NCBI GenBank assembly: GCA_024449915.1
Contig: JAMZAV010000161.1
Location: 186,001-250,000 of the forward strand
Reading direction: 5' to 3'
Length of the DNA stretch: 64,000 bases
DNA from: Sweltsa coloradensis
Taxonomy: Eukaryota > Arthropoda > Insecta > Plecoptera > Chloroperlidae
The notes below the pieces were generated by a model. That model saw nothing but the letters and a program-made list of their open reading frames with translations, was not told where the DNA came from and ran no database searches. Both the position numbers and the translations under genes were made by a program. Within the stretch, counting starts at the first letter, position 1. Every line of letters begins with the position of its first letter. Below are positions 1-14,609 of this stretch, one piece after another.

Positions 1-54
1 CTACAGAATGTTGATAGTTTAAAAATATTGTTGTAGGCTTTCACGATCCGTAGA

Positions 55-198
55 TGTCTTCTGTATGATCCCTGGCTGTTTCGTCGTGTCGATGATGAGG
101 CACTGCTCGACGTTTCACCACCCATGTTGGTGGCTTCTTCAAGAATGATTCGATCATCATCGACACGACGAAACAGCCCAGGGATCATACAGAAGACA
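55..198. repeat. Short foldback (inverted repeat)
   Basis: Arms of about 44 bases at 55-98 and 154-198 are almost perfect reverse complements (CTGTTTCGTCGTGTCGATGA versus TCATCGACACGACGAAACAG), with one extra base. The 55-base loop carries its own short inverted motif CACCACCC/TGTTGGTGG. It is hairpin-MITE-like and no protein is encoded. Confidence 0.75.
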
Positions 199-3100
199 GG
201 TTAAAAATAGTTTTAAAGTTAGTATGTAAACAAAACCTGATGCGGGAATACACGAAAAGGGAGCGAAGCTTACCGTTTAAGAACGTCCACGTACGTATAG
301 AATATAGAGTGTACTCAATGGTTCTATATCCTTAATTTATATTGGTAGTGGAGATGCCGGGTTATTAGAAAACACAAACAAACCAAAATTGTACCTTCTT
401 GCTGACTGGTGATTGGTTGGGGGGGTCACAGGTTACGGGGTAAGAGTTAAGATCTAATATACAAGGATACAGAAAATAACAAACAAACATGGTCACTTCT
501 TGCTGACAAATGATTAGTTGATGAATGATGGTGATGGTTGATTGATGAATCGCCACTGAAACTCTCTACACCGAAAATAAAAAAATGTCATATGCATCTA
601 CTTTTTATTCGTAATCGATTCGAATTGGAAATAATGAATTTCTTACACAATTTAAAGCTGTTTCAATTAATTAATCGTACATTTTTTGAATATGACAACA
701 CAACTTTGTATGGGCACTGATAACTTACTCAACAGTTGAGTGCAAATATATGTAACGTAATCGTGATTCTTCGATTCTTTATATTTGTCTCCATGGTGTA
801 TACGATGCTGTAAGTGTAGAGCATACCAATACTCTCCCCCCCTCTCACCCCGCCCCGGAAGTAGGGTGTTGCCGCTCATGTTTCTCATCTTAGATTTCGT
901 TATTTTCTCGCCTTCGTACATGATCTCCTGTTTAGCGTCTAGGTTGAACGTTGTATTTGTGTTGTATATCACATTATAGTGTCTTCTGCTTCACTGCTCG
1001 CTTCAACTTTCTCAGATCAATGTTTGATCCGCTAATTGAATCAACTGATCATATTATAACCTTGCGCTCGGCAGGTAAATGAGCCATACAATTTAATAAA
1101 TAAGCTTCCTTTCAAAGTCTCTTCGAACTCACGGATATCTTACTCTACATCTTAGACCATACCTCGTATTATATAGAGTAGTGGCTTTACAAGTTACACC
1201 TGATTAGGCATGAGAGCTCTAGTCAACACATTTCAAACCTAAAGACTGCGTAAATAAATTCATTGTCTAATTCAAAACAAAACGAGAAACAGGGGAGAAA
1301 ATTAAAATTTTTGTGGATTTTTTAATAATTTAAGTTAAAGTAATTAACATAATATTAATATCTGTAATTTCCACGTGAGGATTACCATTACCAACAGAAT
1401 TAACTCATTGGGGAAATGAAGGTCTAACGTCATTTACATTTTCCCCGCAAAAAAATTATGTTCACATATATTAGAGAGCTATTTTTAGTTAATTATAAAT
1501 GCGTTTCATGTAAAAATAATAACATGCATATTTTGTAATGCACGTGTTAATTTGGTAGAAAAACCAAAATAATCGAGAATTTTCCCTCTGGGTGTAAGTC
1601 TAGTGAAATCGAGCTCTTGAGACGTTAATTTGCACTTTTGCATTTGTCGCCCTTTCATGACGTCGTCACCTCCCACTCTCCACAAAACCGCACGGTTCAA
1701 GTCGGCGACAAGTGCGGCAACAGCGCCGAGCACTCGCTCATTAGGCTAATCCAGCGTTGCCAGCTTCACGCCCCTGCAAGATAAGATTTCAATTTCCTCC
1801 CCGGATGAAATCATCCGACATTAGTAAGGTCTCTCACACATTTAGTAATAATAACGTCCCTCTTATCTGGGGATCGTACATTACGGAAAGTATATAAATA
1901 CATCTCGGACTTGACTCTATTTGCAGCCAGACGAGGGTATGAAATGTAGCCTCCGGCACTTTTCCGCTTTTCTTCTACAACTTCATTATACAAGGATTTT
2001 CCTCTCCTGTGGAAAGGCTTTGTGTAATGGGTTGAATAGACTCATAAGAAAGAATTGTGTACACGTCGAAGCGAAAATACATCCTATCAAAACTTTATTT
2101 TTGGTTCACTAACCTAAACTTATGAGAAAAGTTTTCGGGGAGAAATCAATGATGATGCTTTAGGGTAGAAAATATTACCTGACCCAAAGTTTCGGATGTT
2201 TATGGAGGGACTTTGATCTTTTGGGTGGAACCGAGTGTAGTTTAACGTTTCGTCCACGTAGCAGTGGACATCGTGTGGATGAAATGTCAACCAACAAAGT
2301 CAATATAAAGTATAAGATATTTTATGAAGACGCTCCATCCATTTAATAACATACATGCACACAATTATGCATGAACAATATCTAAGTACTAAATAAATGC
2401 TATACAAATGTCAACGAAAAGTGTGCACATTAATTGACAAATGCCAGGAAGTATATTATGAATATTTAAGTAAGAAGCTTTATTTAGGAACAAATTATTA
2501 CATATTTAATTGTTACATAATAATATTATAAATTTGTCTTTTTATTTAAGATAAGTACATTCTAGTCCTAAACAAACAAATATTTTTGTTAGAGTAAAGC
2601 TATGCCTACTGAATCTAGCAATAGCAACAGCATCAACATAAAAACAACTCTTCACAATGTCAAGCAAAGAGAGACACTCACATTTTGTCGTAGGTTATCG
2701 TAATTTCTGGCTGTTTAGCCAATAAAAATGCCAAAATGTTATTTTATCAAATCAAAAAATATATATTTACTATTCCTCTTTTCTGGATATTCGTGACATC
2801 AAAAGGCCGTAACATAATTTTTCCAAAAACACTTGGCAATATCTTGAGCTTGATTTTTGAGCTCTCGATTTAATATTTTCTGGTCATCCATTCTCACTTC
2901 CAAATTTAATTAAAAGTGGTTATAATAATCCAAGGTAAGAAAAATCAAATTTACAATTTGTAGATGATTGTGTCGAATATTGTTGTGTAATTCATGTTAT
3001 GAGTAATTGGTAATTTTGAACAAAATTCGAAAACTTCATAATAATTGTATCATGAAAAGAAAATCTTAATAATTACCATATTCGATTCGAATGCAAGATT

Positions 3101-5311
3101 AAGCTTATAAAATTTTCACTGTAAGACATAATGCTTTTGCATGCCCAAGTAACATCACTTGCTTGGAAAGTAATGTGCACTGTGTGATTGGATCGACATC
3201 ACGCTTCAATGTTCAATGTTAACTATCCACAAGCACACGACGTTTATTACAATACGTTATCACTTCTCGTTAAGAATCGGTTTACGATGGAGCCAGTTTG
3301 AAGGCGAGTTCAAACAATAAGAACATAAGAAACAACATAAGAGACCTGCATTGTTAGATTTTACCTCGAAAAATATTTAGCAATGGCGCAGTTATAATAT
3401 TCACAAAGTAAGGCGTCTGGATGACGTCATAACTACGCGAGGTAGTTTGGCATAATACCAACCTAAAACCACTACGTTATATATATTCAATGCTGAATTG
3501 TACTTCCACGCGCGAATTCGCTTAGAATTCGTCCACGTCGGCGCCAAGCAAAACAAAATATTCGCTTTTATTTTTTGTATACATTGCCACCTATTAGTTA
3601 AAAAACTTGTAGCATAAACTTAAACTATACATAAAACATAGATGAATTTATGTGTGTGCCATTCTGACCAAACCAGACTTCTAATGCAGTGAACAATATA
3701 TTATTGTAATGCACCCCTGTAAGTAATTCGGTCAACATCATTGTTCCTACATAAAATAAAAACACCGTACGAATCATACATACAATACAATACAATACAA
3801 TACAAAGTTGAGTTTTATTCCAGTATAAGTACAGTTTGTTACATAGGTATAAGAGAACAGTGTTTATTCCTAATTATAAGGTATTAAATGTAGGTAAGTA
3901 AATAGATATTATATAAAAAAAAAATACTGGAAGCCCTAAGAGGTCAGAGAGACCTGTGTGTAGGCTACAATAACCTTAAACATGTTTACATAAGCTAACG
4001 CGCCCAAAAAAGACAAAAAAAGTGCCTAAATTTGTGAGAGCTCTCTTCAAGTATATTTTCGAATGTTGGTTGAGTTTTTAATATATGGCCGTGGATATTG
4101 TTTCGTGTGGTGTTGTCTTTTAATGTGTATCCAGCTCTAAGAGTCTTGGTTTTTATCAACCTTATTCCTGTTTTCACAAATTTATTTTAAAATAAAACCA
4201 GGTTAATAAGTCTACTTTTAATTTCCTACCTGTTGATATTATTTTCCCTTCATCTTTTATACGTGCCATGTCTAGTTATGCCACATTATTATCTTCTTGT
4301 TCTTTTCTGATTTCAATTTGTTGAAAAAAAATCTCAAAATCACTCTAAATTACTGTACTTCACTTAAAAATTTAGAACTAATCAATCTAACTGGACATAA
4401 TTACAATTTTAATCTTCTCTTCGTAATGCTTACAACTTTGAAATCACCAGCCCTATAATTTACTTCCGTTTATAACTAGTATTTCTCGCCAGACAACACG
4501 TCCAAACACACACATACACACATCGAGAGAGCTGCAGAACTACTGAAGTAGCTTCCAAAACCTATACTCTCAGGTCAACGATATCGTTCCGAAACTTTGT
4601 AAAAACAAACAACTTGCCAGGTTGTGATATTCTGTTTGCTTTGCTTGCTCAGCCCAACAAGAAATGGTAATTAAGGTCCAACACACAAAACAATTGATGA
4701 TAATATAATACTTGGCTGCGAATATCTACCGACCATTAGTGACTGCACCTTATAGATACGGTATACGAGTTATCTTTTTGCTGATGGTTGGTCTATGATT
4801 CTGAGTAGGAAAATGTGGAATTACACCCAAGCATGAAACAATAAAAAGAAGAACAGTTATTCGGAAGTTAAATGTACTTTATGTTCAATTATGAAAGTTT
4901 CTCTCAGATGGAAATTTGTAATATTATTATACTATTCATGGCTGCATAGTCATAAAGATAAACGGTTTCGAGTAACGTCCGAATTGTCTATTTCTTCGGT
5001 GCGGTATATTGCCGGCGAATCTTTGCATGTGAAGGGATTGGCTGTACCGCGTTTGTGGAATTATTTTGTAGACCATAAAGCAAAATGGTCATAACTGTAT
5101 GATGGTATTCTTCAGGAATGACTGCTACACACGAACGATGCTAAGCGTACTGATTCATGCTGTGTATATAATAATGCGCGGATCTTATTCGGCGCAGAAG
5201 AAGGCGTGTTCAGTCATGGAGTACGGTTCAGTCATGATAGTCGTGGAGTCGTCTTACTCTCCTGAAGGCCTATAGCATGAGCACATTGCCGTCTCTATAC
5301 GTGCAATATAC
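199..5311. other. Gene-poor stretch, AT-rich, no supported gene
   Basis: No coding exon could be supported. At 225-362 a diverged repeat (GGGAGCGAAGCT ... ATGCCGGGTTA) recurs near 5660-5800. At 3779-3806 there is an (AATAC)n array with AT-rich sequence to its right. Short open frames are scattered and look random. Confidence 0.4.
3779..4180 (-). repeat. Possible LINE 3' end with (GTATT)n tail
   Basis: Read on the minus strand, an AT-rich segment ends in GGAATAAAACTC and then a run of GTATT units at 3779-3806. This is the usual form of a retroelement 3' tail with AATAAA and a simple-repeat end. A short open frame at 3995-4177 shows no family I can name. Confidence 0.3.
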
Positions 5312-5545
5312 GCCTGCCCAGGGTGCAATTCATGCCCCTTTTTCAGGTGTCTAACTAGGTATGTTGTAAATTGGACCGTTGTGGAGGGATGTCCGAGGAC
5401 TGTTTAAGAGAACTCAATCCCTTGCATTCGCGAAGAAAACCTCGGAAAAAACCTTCAGTCAGGATTGCCGGTCTCGGCGGGATTTGAACCCAGGACCTCC
5501 CTAATCAGGTCGTGCGCTCAACGCTCGAGCCAACACTGTCGGGAG
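5312..5545 (-). repeat. tRNA-derived SINE, minus strand
   Basis: On the minus strand the head has an A-box-like TTGGCTCGAGCGTTGAG and a B-box-like GGGTTCAAATCCC. The body CCGGCAATCCTGACTGAAGG, CGAATGCAAGGGATTGAG and TAGTTAGACACCTGA matches the SINE at 19338-19601. It is a nearly complete copy, and it proves a dispersed family within the window. Confidence 0.75.
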
Positions 5546-5659
5546 ATTTTTCGAAAGAGGTTATAAGGTGGAGCCACTTAGTTACCCAGGAAAGTTGACT
5601 GAAAGAAAAATTCAAAACAGTCATAATTTTGTTTTTAATTTAGCGGGGGAAGAAATCAT

Positions 5660-6045
5660 TTTATTTCAAACAAGTACGAGTACGGGAGTACCCAAAATAG
5701 GGAGCGAAGCTACTTAATCAACTGATACTCAATGAAGATTAAGACAAAACAAAAATAATTCGCCGTGGGTTGATTTTTTTTTGGTGGAGGTGCCGGGTTA
5801 GTTGTTCATTATTAAGGTTCATTGCTTGTTCTCGCATTTAAAATGGTGGCGGTGCCGGGTCATGAATTTTCAAACTTTCTATAGGGAGCTAATAGACCCC
5901 TCTCGGGCACCTCTTACCAAGAACATTCGGTATCATCCTTGTTTAAAGGGCAGTACCAGGAAAGAAAACGCATGTCAATCGGACGTCATGTTCGGTTTCT
6001 ATCGTGAGACGTGACACACGCACGCACGGACGGACGGACGGACAG
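5660..6045. repeat. Diverged dispersed repeat ending in a GGAC microsatellite
   Basis: GGGAGCGAAGCT, TACTCAATG and GTGGAGGTGCCGGGTTA are shared in order with 225-362. A second GGTGCCGGGT occurs at 5850. The stretch ends with CACGCACGCACGGACGGACG at about 6013-6045. The family could not be identified. Confidence 0.35.
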
Positions 6046-8446
6046 AAAAGTGATGCATATATGCGATGTTCGATGTTTTTTGGATGAATCAAAGGTTCCG
6101 CCTAAATGGTTATAAAAGTAATTGAAACATCCATGTACGAAATACGTGGGTGTTGGCTGTTGACCGTCAAAACGCATTTAAACATCTTTATATAACTTTT
6201 ACTACATACGTGTTAATTCATTTTATAGAGGATTCCATTCCCGACCGAGGAAGAATAATTTATGTCCTCATTTGCATGCGTGCGGTTGAGATTCCGACCG
6301 CACATGTTCAGTCGATGACTAAAAGATGATATCACAGTTTTTACGCACGAAAGAGTAGATTCATGTTCGCCACGTGACACGTTCAAAGAAGTGCGTGAGG
6401 CACCGCCGCCTTCGTGGAAGTGCGTGAGAGACTGAGAGTTACTGTAGTCACCGCCTTCTCTACGGTCACCGCGGCCGCCGGAGAATCACTAATTCATGGG
6501 TATCGTAAAACTTGCGGTGGATGCGCGTGTTATGACCATCTTTGGACGGAGGCACGCACATACACGCACGCGGTGGATGTGCGTGACATTGTTTGAGAGT
6601 CGCATCTTCCCTTCCCTTCCTACATCGCAACGCATCACCCTATACCGTCTTGGTCAATACTTCTTTAAGTAAAGATTTTTGTCAAATGCATTTTGTGCCA
6701 AATTAAAAAGATAGGTTTGCCCAATGCACACATATTATGGCTATTGAAGATTTCATTACTATTTCTTTACACCTTTTAAAATGGACTAACTTATATTTTT
6801 AATCAGTTTAACTTATACCTTTATTGGCATATATAATAAATAATTAACTAAATGTCATCTTTATTCTTTGCCTTTTCATCAACAAAATTATTATAAAAAA
6901 TATATTATTACCGGGGCAATGCAACGAAATTACGCCAAAGTGTTGGAATTCTATCAAGCACACAAATTTTATATATACCCGCAATACCCAAAAGAAAAGA
7001 GTGTTCATATTCTACTCGTCATCATAATAAATTATAGTAATGTTGTGTTTGTGTAAACCAGTGGTGAGGGAATTAGAACAGAACTACACATTCTAACAAA
7101 TCTAATCCACATTCAAAACAAAATTTAAGCTTAGACGTCAAGTTAGTTTAATGTGGTGAAGGATAAGATAAATGTTATATCTTTTCTTCATTAAACTTGG
7201 ATATTCTTTGTTGTTTTGTGTCTCTGCGACCCTGGTTGTAATTGCAGGGGACATGATGTTTAATTAGGACAAGCAATAAAGTTCCTGTGCTAAGTATCTT
7301 GGTTGGTATCTAGGTGACGACCCTGTAACTTCTCAAGCATACGAATGTTTGGTACCAGCGAAAAGGAGAAAGAATTAGTTATTGAGATTATTTTCAGTCT
7401 TTATTTGAATATTTCCAGATCGTAGATCGTAGTAGAAAATACGTTTAAATTTGTTGTGATGATACTTTCAAATTCAACACAATCAAATAATGCTTCACCA
7501 AGTAATTAACCTGCATTTGAGATAAATTCAAATCTTTCTCAGACAAACAGGTCAATATTATATTTTTCGTTTTATTTTTCGTATATTTTACAGTGTTGTG
7601 GATTACAGTATTCATTTTGTGTAGCTTTACCTTTACCTAAATATAATAAATTGTAAACGTAGCTGGATCATTCATTATGTATCTACGTAGATTCAAAGAT
7701 ACATAAGTACAAGGCGCTTTCTGTCAAATTCTAGGTCTAAGATTACATAAGCACCTTGTTAAAATACAAGGCAATAACAGTGCAGTGTAATTTATTGTAT
7801 TAATATATCGGTATTTGTTTTGAAAAGTACCTATGTATTTTTATTTAGATACTTAAAAACTATCTTACTCTACACTGGTGTTTTAGAATCCACAACTTTA
7901 TCTTACATGGGTATAGGGGCTGTGGTAGAAATTTCAAGCATTAAAACATTTAAAGTCTCAACTCTGCCTATTATAAACTTCATTATTCGAGTAGAAACTC
8001 AAAGCTATCACAATATAAAACAAATAGTGGCCTAAAAAGAGCAAACGTTTTCAAATGTAAATGTGGTTACATGGTTTTATATTTTAAGTGACCTATGCTA
8101 AAAGTGGAATTTTTAACAAGACTCATATTTTAATTTTCTACCACGCGTAACCTTATCAATTATTTAAGTGCAACGTTTTCAGTTACGAACCTTTTTTTAA
8201 CTAGGCTTTATTATATTATTTACGTAGGAAGCGGAAAAAGTTAAGTAATCATGCGCCCGCTCTACTAAAAATTTGAGCGTGCAGACGTTATATTTCAAAT
8301 ACTTGATCCAAATAAAAATTATGACACATCACTTGAGTTGCTAGGCTAGGATATCGTGTTATAAATTTAAAAACAAACAAACTAACAAACAAACAAGGAC
8401 AATCATATTTTACCAAATCTGCATTGGATCAATTCGCATTGAAATT
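6046..8446. other. No supported gene; GC-rich island near 6290-6600
   Basis: The segment around 6290-6600 is clearly richer in G+C (repeated GTGCGTGA and GTGGATG(T/C)GCGTG) than its surroundings, but it has no convincing open frame or splice pair. The rest is AT-rich and featureless. Confidence 0.35.
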
Positions 8447-9217
8447 ACTAGGAAAAACGCTAAAGTCCCGCCGCGTTGATGGATGAGCGTTTTTGTAAGT
8501 TTTTTAGTTTGCGTGGGACCACTTTTCCTTTGCAAGTGCTTTGTGAATTCATTATAGGTGATTGTTGTCGAGTTTCAATATAATGTTACTGGTTAATTGT
8601 TATTATAAACCTAGAAAAAACTCATATCAAAGACCTATATTCTATGGATTCTGGCTAACTTTTTCAACTTTTTCTTTCAAAATGTACTACATCACCATAT
8701 CCTTAATACTTATGTGAAATATGAACGTTATAGCCCCACCGTTTGGTCAGAATCGGCCCAAATGTCACGAAAATATCGCACTAAAAATCGAAAAAAATCG
8801 TAAAGTACGTTTATTTTATGGGTTCTGGTTACCTTTTCAACTTTTTTTTTACAAGGTACTACATCACCATAACTTTAATGTCCATGTAAAATATGAACTT
8901 TGTAGCCCCACCCATTTGGTCAGAATCGGCCCAAATGTCACGAAAATATCGCACTAAAAATCGAAAAAAAATCGTAAAAGTGCGATATTCATGAGAAAAT
9001 TTCTTCGATTGTACCCAAAAACGTGGCACGTCTAAGTTCAGAGATTTCGAAGTCCTGTCAAATTTTCATCAAGATCGCTTATGCCGTTTGCCCGGAATCG
9101 TGCGAACAAACAGACAAAAAACAAACAAAAACAAACAAACAAACAAAAAAACATTGGAGGTAAATTTTTTGAGGGTCAGTGAAATTGAGTTTTCGCTTCG
9201 CTCGCTACGCTCATCCA
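8447..9217 (+). repeat. CTAG-T repeat family, copy with internal 175 bp tandem duplication
   Basis: Starts ACTAGGAAAAACGCTAAAGT, then CCCGCCGCGTTGATGGATGA, and ends TTCGCTTCGCTCGCTACGCT followed by CATCCAA. The same ends occur at 25312-26098, 28684-29302 and 48500-49107. Inside, a unit from about 8637 is repeated from 8812 (TCAGAATCGGCCCAAATGTC in both). Near the right end are CAAA repeats. It encodes no protein, so it is a non-autonomous element. Confidence 0.7.
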
Positions 9218-12010
9218 AAAATAAACTATTGTATGTATTTATTTTTCAAACTATTGCTGTAGTGTAATTTAAATATCCGTACTGTTGATATATTTTTTGT
9301 ACTTTTGATGATAACGTTTTACAGACTTTTCCTCCTTTAGAACATTTTTTAAATTTCGAAATTAATTTGTCGATTGAATATCCTTGTATGCACAGTGATG
9401 TAGAACCCCCAAGAATTTGTTACACTTGCATTCCTGCGCTCTTTTGCTCCGGTCTCTAACCGATTGACAGACCCAACTAATAATATCAACTCCTCGACCA
9501 CAATCTTCAAGTTACTCTGTATTTCATCTTGTCATCGCTTGCAGTTGACTGAATCAAATCAAATCAAATTTTATTTCATTTTTTTACGATGCTATTTCAT
9601 TTCCTTCTCGATTGGGTATTTCCTATATATAAAACAGTCGGGCTCAGGGAATCGTACTAGTACTTCCATTCTACGACTCAAAGTAATAAAATAAAAGTTA
9701 CAACAACACTGCTGTAGCCAGGACTTGAGTTTGGGTTTTTGTTTTAAAATAAGTTCCGATTCTTTTTTTGTCAATTTTGGTCTTCGAAGTACTCATAACA
9801 AAAAAAACAACAAACAGAAATCGTAACACTTTTTAAACTTGACACATTTTAAGAGGGCACAAAATTTATTAGTTATTTGTTCAATGTATGCAAAACCTGA
9901 CATTGAATATCATAACTTCATTTTGCGTTTAACACGAATAATCGATACGCCGATCTTTATTATTAATTACAAATTCAGGTTAAATCTTTTATCTAAGTTG
10001 TTTTAAGTTATTTAAAATGTGAATTAATTAGGTACTTACATGCCCAATGTCAGTTTTATATTTTACACTTAAATCAATGTCAATCAATCGAGATGAGTGT
10101 GTAATAAATAACGTAAAATGTACAGAGAGTTAACATATTTTGCCTTATTTTCGGAAATTCACTCCTTCCTAGAAAACGAAAAAAAAATATCTTAGAAATC
10201 AAAAAATATCGCAAAACTAAGACCATTTTTCACAATTTTGCGTTTAGTTACAAAAGGTAGCGTGTTTATAATGATCGATATTGACAGATTTAAATTTTAT
10301 CATAGTGTGGGATTTTTCTTGAATTTATTTATTTAAATTGGTTCTTTATTTAAAATTTAAAAAAAAATACATCTATGGTTATTTAAAATTTAAAAAAAAA
10401 TACATCTGACAATAAACTAATGTGTGTGGTAGAAAGGTTATAGGTAAAAATGTAAACACGAAATATATAAAAATAGCTCAAATTATAAATTTTCATACCT
10501 GTGAAAAACTGTAAATGTATTGATTTATCTTCCTCAACAATGCTCAATGCGGTTTATTTCCCTAAGTCCATCAAGTGTACATAACATATACGCTGTTGAC
10601 TTATATTTAATCTTCTATTTACCCCAGTCTGATTCTAAATTGCGCGTTTTATGTACAATAAATAAACGAAACATCACATGCTTTAATTAACTACTCTGCT
10701 GGTAACTCAGTTTAAAAATTGACTTGAAGAAACAGCTTTTGTTTTTTTATTGCAATGACTAAGTAATGCTTACTAGCAAAACAATAATTAAGAGTTTCTC
10801 TTGTTGAGATTCAACTGTTGCAATAAATATACACTTGTCTCTGGGCATTAAACAAACGTCTTTAAAAGCATTTTAATTGGTTTTGAATAGTAATCATTTA
10901 CTCACTAGATAATTACCTTGTACATCAACTGTACCGCTTACACGTGATGAATACTATGCTCAACTTTGTGAATGGTTCATTTGAATGAATAAGTTAATGA
11001 ACTTGTAGTAGAATACCTGTGGTTAGGTCGCCGAGAGTTGTACATTATAGTTTCATCAATGTGCATCTCCAACTTCCCACACGAGTGAGGTAACACCCGA
11101 ATTCCTTATTCCGTCTACAACAGATGTTGGCTTTATGTTGTCTATGATACATTCACGTGAGAAGTTTTCCCAAGGCGGTTAAATCACGTGTTCAACATGG
11201 ATTGAGATGTTGTATGGAAATCTGGAGAGGTCAAATAACTCACTACCCACGTATACTGAATTTGAATTACCTTCGCATGTGTTTTATACCAAATGTTGCA
11301 CTCTGTGGCATTCCAATTATATCGAATAACTATTTTCAGTTTCAAAACGAGGGCGAAAGTTTAGTTGTAGTTTCATTATTTTGCTAAATACACCTTAATT
11401 TTGGCAATATTTTCGTTCATTAGCTGTTTGCATTTGAATACGAGGAGTACGAGGGAAAGAACAGTTTCAACCGTCCTTAAAATACCAAGAGTATACTAAT
11501 CCCTAGTAACGATTTTAAATTGGCAAGCATTTATTTACAAAATTGCTTTAAACATGACAAGAGGAAATTTTTTTTCAACATCTGGTAAGATTTTTTCCAA
11601 GAATGCACTTTAATAGATTGTCTTAATTTCTTTATTTTGTGCAGTTTGAAGAAGCTAGCTGAGCTCTTTCCTAAACTAACGTTTCTTTTAAAGCGACGTA
11701 CAGGAACGGTCTGCTTTGGGGAAGTTATCTTTTCATGATTGACAGTTTGTACCACGAACGTGTTTTAATATGGTAATGCGTTCTTTTACTTCTCCTTTCG
11801 TGAGACGTTAACAGAAACCAACATAAAAAACACAAAACATACACTAAAAAAAACTTGGTTACCACCCCACATTCCAAACCTACGTACGTATAAATATAAA
11901 CCCTTCCCAACTCATATAAGCGTACACGCATTCATGTATTTATCTTTATTATCTAAACAACTAGATTTATGAGTAGAAGATATGGGTTACATTCTAGCAA
12001 TAAAACAATT
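9218..12010. other. No supported gene; small AT repeats
   Basis: A retroelement-like tail (ATCAAATCAAATCAAATTTT) lies near 9553-9580. A 33-base tandem duplication ending in ATACATCT spans about 10346-10408. Nothing else could be supported. Confidence 0.35.
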
Positions 12011-12098
12011 TAACGGCGACCGGGCATAGGACCCGAATTCCATTGCTTGTGGGTTCAATCCCCGGTCGAATTGAATTTTGTAATTTCTAGATTGTACA
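12011..12098 (+). repeat. tRNA-like SINE fragment, second family
   Basis: GTGGGTTCAATCCCCGGTCG contains a B-box-like core, followed by AATTGAATTTTGTAATTTCT. The same tail after CCGGC(C) is seen at 30780-30820, and a related palindromic form occurs at 43885-44015. Confidence 0.5.
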
Positions 12099-13797
12099 TC
12101 ACTACATCATCAATCACATCATTAACTTTTATACAATGTTATTAAGGATTTTAAACAAATGTCACACTTATGAGAAAAATTCTCGACTTTTCTCACCTTG
12201 AACGCAAAATTCGATGTACAAAAACGTATACTAAAACAACAAACAAAAGCAAACAACAAAACGTATACAAAAATATAGTCGTAAATGGTACTTTTTGATA
12301 CAAATAGAATTTTGAATTTGACGACCAAGGAAGGAGAAATCTTCCGTTTATCCCCATGCACGTGGCTTCTGTCCAGTACGGGGCTACCCGACCCATATCC
12401 CCTATGTAGGCTAGAGTAATAGAAGTTTAATAGGGGCAGTTTATTTAGCAATTTTTGCTGTTTTCACAAAAGTACTTACAAATACAAAATACAAGAATGG
12501 TACAAAATAAATAATAAACAATTATTAAAAACCATACAACAATGACACATTTGATGTCACAATATTCCAACGAAATTCGCTCTTTCAGAATGAATGTAGT
12601 CTTAGAAAAAAACAAAAAAAACAAGACGTCTTAAAAACGAAAATTACATACCTGTGAATAGTGAGTCTCCTTGGATCTAAAATAACACATATTTCAAATA
12701 ATAACAAACTTCACTAAATTTTTTATCAAGGCCTGTCCCAGAATCCAGCATTCTTGTAGTAGAGTGGCGCATAATAAGTTAACGATTGACGAGCCCCAAA
12801 TACTAATAATTAGGGCTCGGATTTTTAAGTGTTTAAAAACGTCAAAATATGTATTTTATATTTGCTTAAAAACATAAGAATATGTGCTTAAATTAATCAA
12901 ATCATGTTGCAATATAATACCAGAAAGAAAAAAAATACGTTGGTACTAAAACAATTTTATTGTTGCTGAACATATTGTAACAGTTTGTAACATTGTCACT
13001 TTTTAATACCACCTTGGACTAATTGTGTCTTTATATACCCCCGTTGCAGTGTACCACAATCCACATTTTCAAATGTTCATATTTAATTGAATGTCGGTTT
13101 TCGGCGAGCACATTTTTGTATTGCGAAAAACTTTGCTCTACGTCACAGGATGAAATGGGTGCAAACTTAAAATTCTCAATATCAGACAACGAAAAATCTT
13201 CCTCGTTGGGGCTAGGTGTCCATCACCTTTTAGAATAGCACTTATTTGAACAAGTTTTTTGTACTCAATATTTTTAAACAGCACCGAGTTTAGTTTATGC
13301 AATTTTGAAAATGGTTTGGAAAGTAAATTAACAGTGTTCTTGATTATATTAAAGTAAAGAATAGTGGTTTTTTGTGTAAAATATGTGATTATGGCAAGGA
13401 TAAGAGAAATATGTATTTATTAACCAAATATAACAAAATATGCAAAAATATTTGATTAAAAAACCATATATTTGAGATCACAATCAAACAATTTGTGAAG
13501 AATTGATCATGGGCATAGGTTTAGAGAACTTTATAAAAATATTTAAATACATAAGAATCCTAGCCCTACTAATAATGGTTGCCCAGTGCCCACCTTACAC
13601 ATCGGGTAATAAATCCTTGTATACATGGAAGACATAAGAAAGAAGTACACAAAAGAAAAATATAGATATGGCCATAATTCTCTCAATGATAGCATATTCA
13701 TTGCATTTCTAAGATACCCATTTTTACGAGTTGCAGAGAGAACCTATGAAGCTTGCATGCATACCTTGCATCATATCTATTATTTTTCCGCTTCATA
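12099..13797. other. No supported gene
   Basis: AT-rich sequence with only short random open frames. It ends at the left terminus of the giant inverted repeat. Confidence 0.35.
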
Positions 13798-14609
13798 AGC
13801 TTTGTTCGCCTGTCCAACACTTTACACTAGTAGTGGCAGAGGTACACTACAAAATCCAGGAAAACGTAGCATATTACCTTTAAAGCAAACCACTTTGCAC
13901 AGTTGTTGTATAGGACCCTAGAAGTGATTTGGCCCGCAGCACCTAAAATTTGGCCCCTTCGGGTTAAGAATTTGGCCATTTTTTCAAAATGGCGTCTAAA
14001 ATATTGAAATTTTCAAAATTGGAACACGAGTGCAGTATAGAGATCGATTATGCATGATTCTGGTGTGGGAAAACCGACGGTGGCCTTGCCACGGTCGTGG
14101 TTTTCGTTGGTTAGGCCCTGGTGCCACCATTTTTTAATTTCAAGGCCAAATAGAGTAACGGTTTGCATCCTGGAGATGTGATTGAGTTGGGTGTCGTTTT
14201 CGAGTATTTACACAAGTCTAAATTCTATAGTGGCCTAATGAACGTCCTACATGAAACCCTTATCATAACGAACCGCTTTTTTAGAAAATGGCGCACGCCC
14301 TTAGGCCCCTGCTTGTCTATGAAGAGTAGGGTGGAGCGAAAAAATCGATTTTTCGAGTATCGAATTGTAATAGGGCTCAAAAGTTGTGTATTTGCATGCT
14401 TATCAACGGAAAAATATTGGAAACATATCATACGTTGGACTTTCAGTTTGCGCAAAGGGCCTTAATTAAGTTTTTCAAAAATGACAACAACACCAAATTT
14501 TCCAAATCTTTGCCCATTTAATTTTTTTTAATGAAATGATCCAGAACTTACCACGAGGAGGTGGCTGCAATTCGTGATCCACCCACACCCTACCCAGTAC
14601 CCAAGCATT

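Noticed and set aside
4891..5094. 67-codon frame with a signal-peptide-like start (MKVSLRWKFVILLYYSWL)
   Set aside because: No splice donor, no homology I recognise, no promoter or polyA context. A hydrophobic start is common by chance in AT-rich DNA.
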